Shown piece after piece: positions 41,754 through 51,541 of a DNA stretch of 64,000 nt (position 1 is the stretch's first letter; each line of letters begins with the position of its first letter). The notes under the pieces were generated by a model. The model was not told the DNA's origin and searched no databases. It saw nothing but the letters and a program-made list of their open reading frames with translations. Made by a program: the position numbers and the translations under genes. The DNA is from Prauserella flavalba (GTDB lineage: Bacteria; Actinomycetota; Actinomycetes; Mycobacteriales; Pseudonocardiaceae). The stretch is taken from NCBI RefSeq assembly GCF_003202235.1, contig NZ_MASU01000005.1, forward strand, positions 1,426,001 through 1,490,000. The letters are read 5' to 3'.

Positions 41754-42217
41754 CAGCGCCCGCCCATCATCGAGCCGTCCCCCATCCACTCGTGCCACGT
41801 GCCGTGGCCGCTCCAGGCGCCCATCCGGGCAACCATCCAGTCGACCATGCGATCACATCGCCAGGCACCATTGCCGGCGCCGGACGGTTGCTCCGCCACC
41901 CACTGGCGGCACGTCGCCCGCAGGCGACCCGGGTCGCCCCACATCCGGCTCGCTTGCATGCCGCCGCCGTGCATCCGCCCCGTCAGCCACGTCTCCATGC
42001 CGGCGCACCATGCCTGCCCCTCCGGCAGCGGGTCCTCCTCCTCCTGCCACTGCCGGCAGCCCTCGCGCAGGGCGGCGAGCTGCGCGGCCGACGGCGTTCC
42101 CGCCGGACGCCCGTCGTCGGTGGCCGTGAACAAGCCCACGGCCACCGCGGCCACGACCACCACGATCATCCCCAGTACCAGCAGGCCGAGCCGCCGGTCG
42201 TCGAGTAGGGGTTTCAT
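41750..42217 (-). CDS. single-pass Trp/Met/Cys-rich protein
   Basis: 155 aa. One membrane helix near the N-terminus (GLLVLGMIVVVVAAVAVGLF) follows a short cytoplasmic segment. The rest should be extracellular. It holds three Cys (CRQW, WCAGM, CRQW), many Trp and Met (WMVARMGAWSGHGTWHEWMG) and two copies of a xCRQW repeat. I do not recognise a family. It is divergent from devR and shares its operator-rich 192-bp gap. Its TGA overlaps the mgtE-like GTG. The Met/Trp/His-rich tail could bind metal (inference). Start 42217 lacks a clear ribosome site. Confidence 0.7.
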   Translation of the reverse strand: MKPLLDDRRLGLLVLGMIVVVVAAVAVGLFTATDDGRPAGTPSAAQLAALREGCRQWQEEEDPLPEGQAWCAGMETWLTGRMHGGGMQASRMWGDPGRLRATCRQWVAEQPSGAGNGAWRCDRMVDWMVARMGAWSGHGTWHEWMGDGSMMGGRW

Positions 42218-42274
42218 AGCCAGCACGCTACGACCGGGCGCGCCCTGGCGCTGCCTGCATAGGTCCTCAACGCG

Positions 42275-42341
42275 GGGGACCTTCGGCGGCCCGTGCCCGC
42301 AGCTGATGACTTTGGTCCCTACCTTGGTGACCTTCGCCCAT
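42275..42341. promoter_or_regulatory. putative DevR operators before devR (autoregulation)
   Basis: GGGGACCTTCGGCGGCC (core GAC-CTTC-GGC, centre 42282.5), GATGACTTTGGTCCCTAC (core GAC-TTTG-GTC, centre 42312.5, closest to the mycobacterial DosR box) and GGTGACCTTCGCCCATG (core GAC-CTTC-GCC, centre 42333.5). The last two are 21 bp apart, and 42333.5 is 76 bp before the devR ATG. Confidence 0.65.
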
Positions 42342-42409
42342 GCGGGCGACCCGGAGCCACTCGTACCCTGGACCGGACTGCCAGAACGAACGACACAGGA
42401 CGGTGCCGG

Positions 42410-44841
<2,432 letters not shown>

Positions 44842-44844
44842 TCC

Positions 44845-44883
44845 GGGGCCGGTCGGAGCCGATCCCGATGACCTCCGGCCCTG
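44845..44883. promoter_or_regulatory. putative tandem DevR-type operators
   Basis: GGGGCCGGTCGGAGCC (centre 44852.5, weaker) and CGATGACCTCCGGCCCT (core GAC-CTCC-GGC, centre 44874.5), 22 bp apart. The second is 43 bp before ATG 44918. Confidence 0.55.
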
Positions 44884-44917
44884 CCCGGCCGCCCTCCAGG
44901 ACCACGAGTCTGTGGGC

Positions 44918-46396
44918 ATGTCCGCACTCGCAGCGTTCCCCGACCCCGCCTCCCGCTCCGGCGCCTGGGCGGCCGTGCATGAGACGCACATCGGCGTGGT
45001 CTTCCTCGTCGGCGACACCGCCTACAAACTGAAGAAACCCGTCGACCTCGGATTTCTCGACTTCACGACGCTGGCCGCCCGCGAACGGGCGTGCCACGAC
45101 GAGGTGACGCTCAACGCCAGGCTCGCGCCGGACGTGTACCGGGGCGTCGCCGACGTCACCGGGCCGGACGGGCGGGTGTGCGAACACCTCGTGGTGATGC
45201 GGCGGATGCCCGGGGAGCGCCGCCTGTCGACGCTGGTGCGCCAGGGCACGCCACTGGAGGACACCGTCCGCACCGTGGCCGGGATGCTGGCCCGGTTCCA
45301 CCGCACGGCGGCGCGCGGGCCGGAGATCGACCGTGAGGGCACGCGCGACGCGATCCGGGGCCGCTGGCAGGCCAGCTTCGACCAGGTGCGCCCGCACCGG
45401 CACGTGCTCGGCGCCGGTGCCGCCGAGCAGATCGAACGGCTCACCGGCGAGTTCCTCGCGGGCCGCGCGCCCTTGTTCGCCCGCAGGATCGCCGAGGGGC
45501 GCATCGTCGACGGGCACGCCGACCTGCTCGCCGAGGACATCTTCTGCCTCGACGACGGCCCCCGGATTCTGGACTGCCTGGAGTTCGACGCGCGGCTGCG
45601 GGCCGTGGACGGGCTCGACGACGTCGCGTTCCTCGCGATGGACCTGGAGCGCCTCGGCGCGGTGCGGCTGGGTGAGCTGCTGCTGGACACCTACGCCGAG
45701 CACGCGCGCGACCCGGCTCCTCCCCCGCTGCGACACCATTTCGTGGCCTACCGGGCGTTCGTCCGCGCGAAGGTCGCGTGCCTACGCCACGCGCAGGGCC
45801 AGCCCGACGCCGCCGCGCTCGCGCGCCAGCACGCGCTGCTCGCGGTGCGCCGGCTGCGGGCGGGCGAGGTACGGCTGATCCTCGTCGGCGGGCTGCCCGG
45901 CACGGGCAAGTCCTCGCTGAGCGACGCGCTCGGCGAACGGCTCGGCGCCACCGTGTTCAACAGCGACCGGGTACGCAAGGAACTCGCCGGGCTGGCTCCC
46001 GGGCAGAGCGCGGCCGCCGCGTTCGAGGAGGGCATCTACGACCGCGCGCACACCGAACGCGCCTACACCGAACTGCTGCGCCGCGCCGGTGAGCGGCTCG
46101 GGCTCGGTGAGACGGTCGTGCTCGACGCGTCGTGGACCGCGCCGGAGCCGCGGACCGCCGCCGCGGACCTGGCCGACCGCTCGCACAGCACGCTGGTGGA
46201 GCTCGAATGCCAGGCTCCGATGGCCACGACCAGGGCGAGGCTCGCCGCCCGGAGCCGCTCGGTGTCCGACGCGACCCCCGAGATCGCCGAGCACCTGGCG
46301 CGCAGGGTGAAGCCCTGGCCCTCGGCTCACCGGGTGCTGACGGCGGGCACCGTCGACGACTCGCTGACACAGGCGATGGCCTACCTCGAGCAGTAG
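44918..46396 (+). CDS. Rv2004c-like protein: aminoglycoside-phosphotransferase-like plus P-loop kinase
   Basis: 492 aa. Residues 1-310 resemble an APH-type kinase: VVFLVGDTAYKLKKPVDLGF with the ATP-binding Lys, and the catalytic loop IVDGHADLLAEDIFCLDDG (HxDL). Residues about 320-490 are an AAA_33/zeta-toxin-like P-loop kinase: LILVGGLPGTGKSSLSDALG (Walker A), NSDRVRKEL and VVLDASWTAPEPR. M. tuberculosis Rv2004c (498 aa, DosR regulon) has the same arrangement; its substrate is unknown. GTG 44912, two codons earlier, is an alternative start. It follows devS but has its own operator-like pair. Confidence 0.87.
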   Translation: MSALAAFPDPASRSGAWAAVHETHIGVVFLVGDTAYKLKKPVDLGFLDFTTLAARERACHDEVTLNARLAPDVYRGVADVTGPDGRVCEHLVVMRRMPGERRLSTLVRQGTPLEDTVRTVAGMLARFHRTAARGPEIDREGTRDAIRGRWQASFDQVRPHRHVLGAGAAEQIERLTGEFLAGRAPLFARRIAEGRIVDGHADLLAEDIFCLDDGPRILDCLEFDARLRAVDGLDDVAFLAMDLERLGAVRLGELLLDTYAEHARDPAPPPLRHHFVAYRAFVRAKVACLRHAQGQPDAAALARQHALLAVRRLRAGEVRLILVGGLPGTGKSSLSDALGERLGATVFNSDRVRKELAGLAPGQSAAAAFEEGIYDRAHTERAYTELLRRAGERLGLGETVVLDASWTAPEPRTAAADLADRSHSTLVELECQAPMATTRARLAARSRSVSDATPEIAEHLARRVKPWPSAHRVLTAGTVDDSLTQAMAYLEQ

Positions 46397-46414
46397 GCCA
46401 TCACCCTGTTCGCC

Positions 46415-46951
46415 TCACGACCGGGAGTCCACAGCGGACATCCAGGTGGCGCCGAGTTCCGCACCCCACTCGCGGGCACGCGCGAGCTGGCCCTCCGACA
46501 GGGGGCCCTCGGTTCCCTCCACCGTGAAGTCCTTCGGCCCGGTGATCAGCCGGTAGCCCTTGCCTCGCAACCGTTTCGCGGCTCCCTTCGCGGCGGATCC
46601 CGGCAGCCAGCGCGGTTTCGCGGCCTTCGTCGCGAACGCCGCAGCCCAGGCCGACGGCCGCGCGCCGGGCAGCGCGTCGAGCCATTCGCGCAGTCCGGTG
46701 CGCCGCGTGACGAGCGCGCCGGTGGCCTGCCGCTTCGCGGACTCGCGGGTCCGCTGCCCGCTCAGGCCGAAGGCGTGCGTGGGACCGCCCGCGACCACCA
46801 GCTGGACGTCGTCACCGGGCGCGCGCTCCGCGTCGTCCACGTTGACGACGTCCACCGCCACGGACCCGTGCCTGCGCAGCCCCTCGGCGACCGCCCGCGC
46901 GACGGACTCGGTGTTGCCGAACATCGATTCGAAGATGACCACCGCTTTCAT
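46415..46951 (-). CDS. flavodoxin family protein
   Basis: 178 aa. KAVVIFESMFGNTESVARAV is the FMN phosphate-binding loop (T/S-x-x-GNT), and LVVAGGPTHAFGLSGQRTRE is the isoalloxazine-side loop. A basic C-terminal part (AFATKAAKPRWLPGSAAKGA) follows. It probably carries electrons as an FMN protein in the cytoplasm. CGGAGGCACACCG precedes ATG 46951. It is divergent from the compact Acg gene, sharing the operator-like pair at 47019-47055, and converges with the Rv2004c-like gene. Confidence 0.88.
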   Translation of the reverse strand: MKAVVIFESMFGNTESVARAVAEGLRRHGSVAVDVVNVDDAERAPGDDVQLVVAGGPTHAFGLSGQRTRESAKRQATGALVTRRTGLREWLDALPGARPSAWAAAFATKAAKPRWLPGSAAKGAAKRLRGKGYRLITGPKDFTVEGTEGPLSEGQLARAREWGAELGATWMSAVDSRS

Positions 46952-47018
46952 CGGTGTGCCTCCGTTCCTGTCGTCGTCCTCACCACCGACGATCCGCCGA
47001 TCGACCGCGTCCCGGGAG

Positions 47019-47055
47019 AAACGAAGGTCCCCACAACGCGCGGCTTCCGGCCCTG
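47019..47055. promoter_or_regulatory. putative tandem DevR-type operators
   Basis: AAACGAAGGTCCCC (core AAC-GAAG-GTC, centre 47024.5) and GCGGCTTCCGGCCCT (core GGC-TTCC-GGC, centre 47046.5), 22 bp apart, 44 bp before ATG 47091 and 73 bp from the flavodoxin start. Confidence 0.6.
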
Positions 47056-47090
47056 TTCGTTCATCCGCGCGCGGTGGGACGGTGGACGGG

Positions 47091-47837
47091 ATGAACGGCA
47101 CGATCGCGGATCACGCGGACCACGAAGCCATCACGGAGGCGCTGTCCCTGGCGGAGCAGGCCCCTCGGTGGACACCCACCGCGTGGACCTGGAGCGTCGG
47201 CGACGGGAAGGTGCGCCTGTCCGCCGACCCCGCGACCCGGGAACACCGCGAGGTCCTGCTCGGCTGCGGGGCAGCGCTGCACCATGTACGTACCGCACTG
47301 GCGGCGCTGGGCCACCGCACCCACGTCCATCGTTTGCCCGCCCCCACTGAGCAGCTGGCGACCGTGACCCTGCGGGCACACGAACCCCGTCCGGCCGAGC
47401 TGGCGCTCGCCTCCGTGATCCCACTGCGCCACGACGACCGGCGGCGGTACAGCCCGCGTCCGGTACCCGCCGCCTGCCTCGACCGGCTCGCCCTGCACGC
47501 GGCGCGGGAAGGCGCGGTGCTGTGGGTCGTTCAGGGCCCGTCGCAGGACGTGAGCAGGCTCGCGCTGGCCGAGGAACCCGGCCTGGTGCTGATACTGGGC
47601 ACCGACACGGACGACCGGATCGCCAGGCTCAGGGCCGGTGAGGCGGTCAGCTTCGTGCTCCTCGCCGCGACCTCGCTCGGACTCGCCACGTGCGTGCTCG
47701 ACGCGCCGCTGGAGGTCACTGGCGCCCGCGCCGCCGTCAGCGGCAGGCTCGCCGGCGGGCGCACGCCGCAGCTGCTGATCCGCCTCGGCTGGCCACCCGG
47801 CCCGGAGCAGGCCGCCGAGGCGGTGCCGGCAGGCTGA
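47091..47837 (+). CDS. compact Acg-type nitroreductase-fold protein lacking the lid
   Basis: 248 aa against 325-331 in the other copies. Start segment APRWTPTAWTWSVGDGKVRL (the family's HNxQPW is TAWTW here), LLGCGAALHHVRTALAALGH, IPLRHDDRRRYSPRPVPAAC, then straight to GLVLILGTDTDDRIARLRAG and VSFVLLAATSLGLATCVLDA. About 70 residues that form the lid over the flavin pocket in Acg proteins are absent, in frame. It is most similar to the copy at 34622. GGTGGACGGG precedes the ATG. It may bind flavin openly or not at all (inference). It converges with the CBS-BON gene. Confidence 0.82.
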   Translation: MNGTIADHADHEAITEALSLAEQAPRWTPTAWTWSVGDGKVRLSADPATREHREVLLGCGAALHHVRTALAALGHRTHVHRLPAPTEQLATVTLRAHEPRPAELALASVIPLRHDDRRRYSPRPVPAACLDRLALHAAREGAVLWVVQGPSQDVSRLALAEEPGLVLILGTDTDDRIARLRAGEAVSFVLLAATSLGLATCVLDAPLEVTGARAAVSGRLAGGRTPQLLIRLGWPPGPEQAAEAVPAG

Positions 47838-47844
47838 CGGGCAT

Positions 47845-48447
47845 TCACCCGGTCTCGTGGACGCAGCGCACGCGCAGCACGCCCGGCACGCTCTCGGCCA
47901 GGACCGTGGCGACGTGCCGGTCGCTCTCGTCGTCCTTCGGGTCGGTGAGGGTGACGACGCCGTCGTCGACGTGGACGCCCCACCGGCCGGGCGCGCTGAC
48001 CATCGCGAGCCGGTTGCGCACGTCGCGGGCGAGCATCGCGTCGTCCCTGGCGAGCATGCGCACGAGGTCCCGGCGGCTGACGATGCCCACCACGCGCTCG
48101 CCGTCGACGACGGGCAGGCTGCGCAGTCCCTCGTCCAGCATCACCCGCACCACGCCGACGACGTCGAGCGTGACCCCGACCGCGACGGCGGGCGCGGTCA
48201 TCACGTCGCCCACCGTGGCACCCGGCGGGGGCTCGCTCACGTCCTCCAGCCGGGGAGAGCGGATGTCGCGCGGAAACCGGTCGCGGACGAGGTCGATCTC
48301 CGTGACGACCCCGAGCAGCCACCCCTCGTCGTTCACCACGGGCAGCGCGGTGAACCCGCGCGCCGCGAGTGTCGCCGCCGCGGTCCTGACGGGCGTCTCC
48401 GGGGTCACCGTCACCACCGGCGCGGTCATCACATCACGTGCGAGCAT
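47845..48447 (-). CDS. CBS-pair and BON-like domain protein
   Basis: 200 aa. CBS1 LARDVMTAPVVTVTPETPVR to GVVTEIDLVRDRF; CBS2 ATVGDVMTAPAVAVGVTLDV to GIVSRRDLVRMLA; BON-like end GRWGVHVDDGVVTLTDPKDD with ESVPGVLRVRCVH. GCGGAGGCACG lies before ATG 48447. It starts 30 bp after the Acg-type gene on the same strand and is the likely last gene of the xfp-ackA-acg-acg operon. Confidence 0.87.
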   Translation of the reverse strand: MLARDVMTAPVVTVTPETPVRTAAATLAARGFTALPVVNDEGWLLGVVTEIDLVRDRFPRDIRSPRLEDVSEPPPGATVGDVMTAPAVAVGVTLDVVGVVRVMLDEGLRSLPVVDGERVVGIVSRRDLVRMLARDDAMLARDVRNRLAMVSAPGRWGVHVDDGVVTLTDPKDDESDRHVATVLAESVPGVLRVRCVHETG

Positions 48448-48477
48448 CGTGCCTCCGCTCGGATATCCACTGTGGAC

Positions 48478-49467
48478 TCAATCGCCGCGCAGCAGTTCGA
48501 ACGTGCTGCGGCGGGGGCTCCGCGGGACCGGGCCCACGGGGTACCCGATCCGCATGAGCAGCTGCGCGGGCCCCGGCAGCACGAGCGTGTCGGCGAGGCG
48601 CGCGCGGACCTCCGGCAGCTGCAGCGGCTGGGTCTGCACCGCGGCGACGAGGCCCGAGGACACCAGCGTGAGCCACGCGTGTTCCATCGCGATCCCGACG
48701 CGCACGTGGTCGAGCCGTGTGTCGTCATCGGTGTGGAACAGCAGCACGGTCTCATCGGCGAGCCGCCGGGCCAGTGTCACCTGGTCTGGCACCGCGGTGC
48801 GCGGGCGCGCCAGGCCCGCCCAGGGCAGCGTCGACGGCGAGGGCAGGGCGGCACCGGCAACGCCGACGCCGTGCCGGTGCGAGCGCTGGTCTTGGATCGT
48901 CCACAGCGACAGCTCCCGCTGGTAGCCGGGATCCCGCTGCTGGGCCACCGCGGCGTACTCCAGCATCGCCGCTAGCTCGTTCACCTCGTGCGCCTCCCGC
49001 ACGTGGGCCGCCCGCACGCCGTCCACGGCGCCGGGCCGCAGGACCGTGGCGAGCACGTCTGCGGGCACCGGAGTACCGGCGAACGGCAGCCGGTAGCTGC
49101 GCCGCCGCGCGATCGCGGCGTACGCGCGCCGCTCGTCCGCATCGGGTTCGCGCTCCGCACTCGCGACGACCCGCGCGACGAGCTCCGGCCGGTCCGGATC
49201 GGGCAGCAGGATCGTGGTGGTCTCGCGGCCGAGCACGCGCACGGCCAGCTCCAGGTTGGGCACGGCCGCGCCGCAGGAGATCGCCCGGTCACGACCCTTT
49301 GGGTCGTGGTAGGGCAACCACGCGTCGCGGCGTTCCCGCAGCAGGGCCTCGTACCGCTCCAGGTGCAGTGACCACGGCTGTGTGTTGAGCACCGAGGGCG
49401 CGCTGACGACGGCGTTCGCGAGGGTGTCCGCCTCGGCGGCGGACCAGCCCACTGTCCCGGTGCTCAT
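48478..49467 (-). CDS. Acg-type nitroreductase-fold protein
   Basis: 329 aa. SAPSVLNTQPWSLHLERYEA (the HN of the motif is LN), AISCGAAVPNLELAVRVLGR, IARRRSYRLPFAGTPVPADV, a full lid region around RDPGYQRELSLWTIQDQRSH, and the end RVGIAMEHAWLTLVSSGLVA, LLMRIGYPVGPVPRSPRRS. It matches the Rv3127-like branch of the family. GAGGAGGGGCC precedes ATG 49467, which also overlaps the previous gene's stop (ATGA). It is fourth in the operon starting with xfp. Confidence 0.88.
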   Translation of the reverse strand: MSTGTVGWSAAEADTLANAVVSAPSVLNTQPWSLHLERYEALLRERRDAWLPYHDPKGRDRAISCGAAVPNLELAVRVLGRETTTILLPDPDRPELVARVVASAEREPDADERRAYAAIARRRSYRLPFAGTPVPADVLATVLRPGAVDGVRAAHVREAHEVNELAAMLEYAAVAQQRDPGYQRELSLWTIQDQRSHRHGVGVAGAALPSPSTLPWAGLARPRTAVPDQVTLARRLADETVLLFHTDDDTRLDHVRVGIAMEHAWLTLVSSGLVAAVQTQPLQLPEVRARLADTLVLPGPAQLLMRIGYPVGPVPRSPRRSTFELLRGD

Positions 49468-50438
49468 GGCCCCTCCTCGACGGCGACCTCGGTCACGGAC
49501 CGGCGCGGTGTGGGCGCGCCGGGAAAGCCGTACCCGAGCCGCAGGACGGTCTGCGGCTCGGCGCGCCCGCCGAGCAGGCGCCGCAGTTCGCCGCGCACCT
49601 GCTCGACCTCGATCGCCTGCGACAGGAACGACGCGCTCAGGCCGCCGTCGGTGGCGGCGAGCAGCACGCGCTGCATCGCCATCCCGGCGCGCAGCCGGTG
49701 GAGCCGCGTGTCGCCGGAGGTGGTGAGCACCGCCAGCAGCGGCTCCCGTTCGAACTCCCGCTCCCGCAAGGCGTCGTGGCCACCGAAGTCGCGCAGTGCC
49801 AGGAGTCCGTGTGGTGAGCCCGCCGGCCCGCCCGCCGAGAGGGGTACCCCGTCCTGGCGCTGCCCGCCGTGGGTCCACGCCCGCAGCTCGGCCTGGTAGT
49901 CCGGGTTCTCGCTGAGCATGTGGTCGGCACGGCGCAGCAACGCGGCGAACGCGTCGAGCGCCGCGGTGCCGAGCAGCACCAGATCCGCTCCCTCGGCCGC
50001 GGCCGCGCGGGTCAGCACGTGCCGCAGGTGACCCGGGACCGGCCGGTCGAGGAACGGCCTCCGGTTGGTGTGCCTGCGCTCGATCACCCCGGCGAGCCGG
50101 TGCTCGTCGGGCCAGGGCCGGTGCTGGCCTCCGATATGGACGGTGCCGAGCAGCAGGGGCCGCGCCCGGTCGGGCAGCAGCTCGACCCGGCAACCGTGGC
50201 CCCTCGACGTGATCGCCAGCCGCATGTTCAGCAGCGCCGCGCCGCACGACAGGTACGCCTCCCTGCCGTCAGGGTCGGCGACCCGCAGCAGCCGGCTGTC
50301 GTCGAACAGCACGTCGATGCGCGCGGCCCCGGCCCGGAACCGCCAGGGCTGCGTGTTGTGCGGCGACGGTGCCCGCACGGCCGCGCGCAGCGCCGCCCGC
50401 ACCACGGCACCGGGCACGACACCGGTCTCGGCGCTCAT
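49464..50438 (-). CDS. Acg-type nitroreductase-fold protein
   Basis: 324 aa. VRAPSPHNTQPWRFRAGAAR keeps the complete HNxQPW motif. AYLSCGAALLNMRLAITSRG, VIERRHTNRRPFLDRPVPGH, lid with NPDYQAELRAWTHGGQRQDG, and RLRAGMAMQRVLLAATDGGL, VLRLGYGFPGAPTPRRSVTE follow. The ending agrees with the Rv3127/Rv2032-like group. The start overlaps the acetate kinase stop (ATGA, 50435-50438) and its stop overlaps the next acg gene, so expression is coupled to xfp and ackA. Confidence 0.88.
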   Translation of the reverse strand: MSAETGVVPGAVVRAALRAAVRAPSPHNTQPWRFRAGAARIDVLFDDSRLLRVADPDGREAYLSCGAALLNMRLAITSRGHGCRVELLPDRARPLLLGTVHIGGQHRPWPDEHRLAGVIERRHTNRRPFLDRPVPGHLRHVLTRAAAAEGADLVLLGTAALDAFAALLRRADHMLSENPDYQAELRAWTHGGQRQDGVPLSAGGPAGSPHGLLALRDFGGHDALREREFEREPLLAVLTTSGDTRLHRLRAGMAMQRVLLAATDGGLSASFLSQAIEVEQVRGELRRLLGGRAEPQTVLRLGYGFPGAPTPRRSVTEVAVEEGP

Positions 50439-51541
50439 CGTGCGCTCACCTCCACCTGGTTCGCGAGCAGGAGCAGCTCGGTCTGCCGGGCGAGCTCGAG
50501 GTCTTCCCGGCAGGCGATCAGCACCACGGCGACGCCGGAGCCGCCGGTGCTGATCACGCGGTCACCGTCGGCGGCGTTGCGCACAGGGTCGACGCGGATG
50601 CCGAAATGTGCGCCGGTGAACAGCTCGGCCCGCAGCCCGGCCTGGTGCTCGGCCACTCCCCCGGTGAGCACCACGGCGTGCAGTGCGGGCAGCGACACCG
50701 CGGCTGCGGCGATCTCCCGGCGCAGCCGGTGCACGTAGACGTCCAGCGCCAGCCGCGCCGCCGGATCGCCGTGCGCCCGCGCCGCGACGACCTCCCGGAT
50801 GTCCCCGCTGGTACCGGACAGCCCGGCGAGCCCCGAGTGATGATTGAGCTCCGTGTCCACTTGCGACACCGAAAAACCGTGCTGACGCATCAGGTACAGC
50901 GGGATTCCGGGGTCGATCGAGCCCGCGCGCGTGGCCATCGGCACGCCCTCCAGCGGGGTGAACCCCATCGACGTGTCGACGCTTCGCCCGCCGTCGACCG
51001 CCGTCACCGACGCGCCGGCACCAAGGTGGCAGCACACGAGGCCCAGTTCAGCAGGCGGCGCGCCGAGCACGCGCGCGGCCTGCCGGCAGGCGTGAGCCAG
51101 CGAGAGCCCGTGGAACCCGTACCGGCGGATGCCGTAGGTGGCGCGCCAGCCGTGCGGCAGCGCGTAGGTCGCCGCGCGCTCGGGCAGGTCCGCGTGGAAC
51201 GCCGTATCGAAGCACGCGACCACGGGGACGCCGGGCAGCACGCCGAGCAGGTGCCGGGCCAGCGCGACCGAGCGTGGCTGGTGCAGCGGCGCCATCGGCA
51301 CCCACCGCTCCAGCTCGCCGAGCACCGTCTCGTCCAGCCGCACCGGGCCGCGCCGCGCGCCGCCGTGGACCACGCGCACGGCCGCGGCGTCGAGCTGGGC
51401 GTGTGCCCCGGCGAACCGGGCGAGCTCGCCGCCGGAAGCCCCGGACCAGTGGTCAAGCGTGAGCTCGGCCAGCCCTGTCCCGCCCTCGACGACGGCCAGT
51501 TTCAGGCTCGACGAGCCGGGGTTGACGGTCAGCACGCGCAT
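50435..51541 (-). CDS. ackA: acetate kinase
   Basis: 368 aa, slightly short for the family (about 395-400). VNPGSSSLKLAVVEGG (ATP/acetate-site start), VVHGGARRG, DTAFHADLP, YGFHGLSLAHACRQAARVLG, CHLGAGASVTAVDGGRSVDT and HHSGLAGLSGTSGDIREV are the family signatures, with the catalytic Asp (DTAFH) and Arg present. It converts acetyl phosphate and ADP to acetate and ATP. With the phosphoketolase whose stop overlaps its ATG (ATGA at 51541), it forms a short ATP-yielding route that needs no oxygen or NAD regeneration. Confidence 0.94.
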   Translation of the reverse strand: MRVLTVNPGSSSLKLAVVEGGTGLAELTLDHWSGASGGELARFAGAHAQLDAAAVRVVHGGARRGPVRLDETVLGELERWVPMAPLHQPRSVALARHLLGVLPGVPVVACFDTAFHADLPERAATYALPHGWRATYGIRRYGFHGLSLAHACRQAARVLGAPPAELGLVCCHLGAGASVTAVDGGRSVDTSMGFTPLEGVPMATRAGSIDPGIPLYLMRQHGFSVSQVDTELNHHSGLAGLSGTSGDIREVVAARAHGDPAARLALDVYVHRLRREIAAAAVSLPALHAVVLTGGVAEHQAGLRAELFTGAHFGIRVDPVRNAADGDRVISTGGSGVAVVLIACREDLELARQTELLLLANQVEVSAR

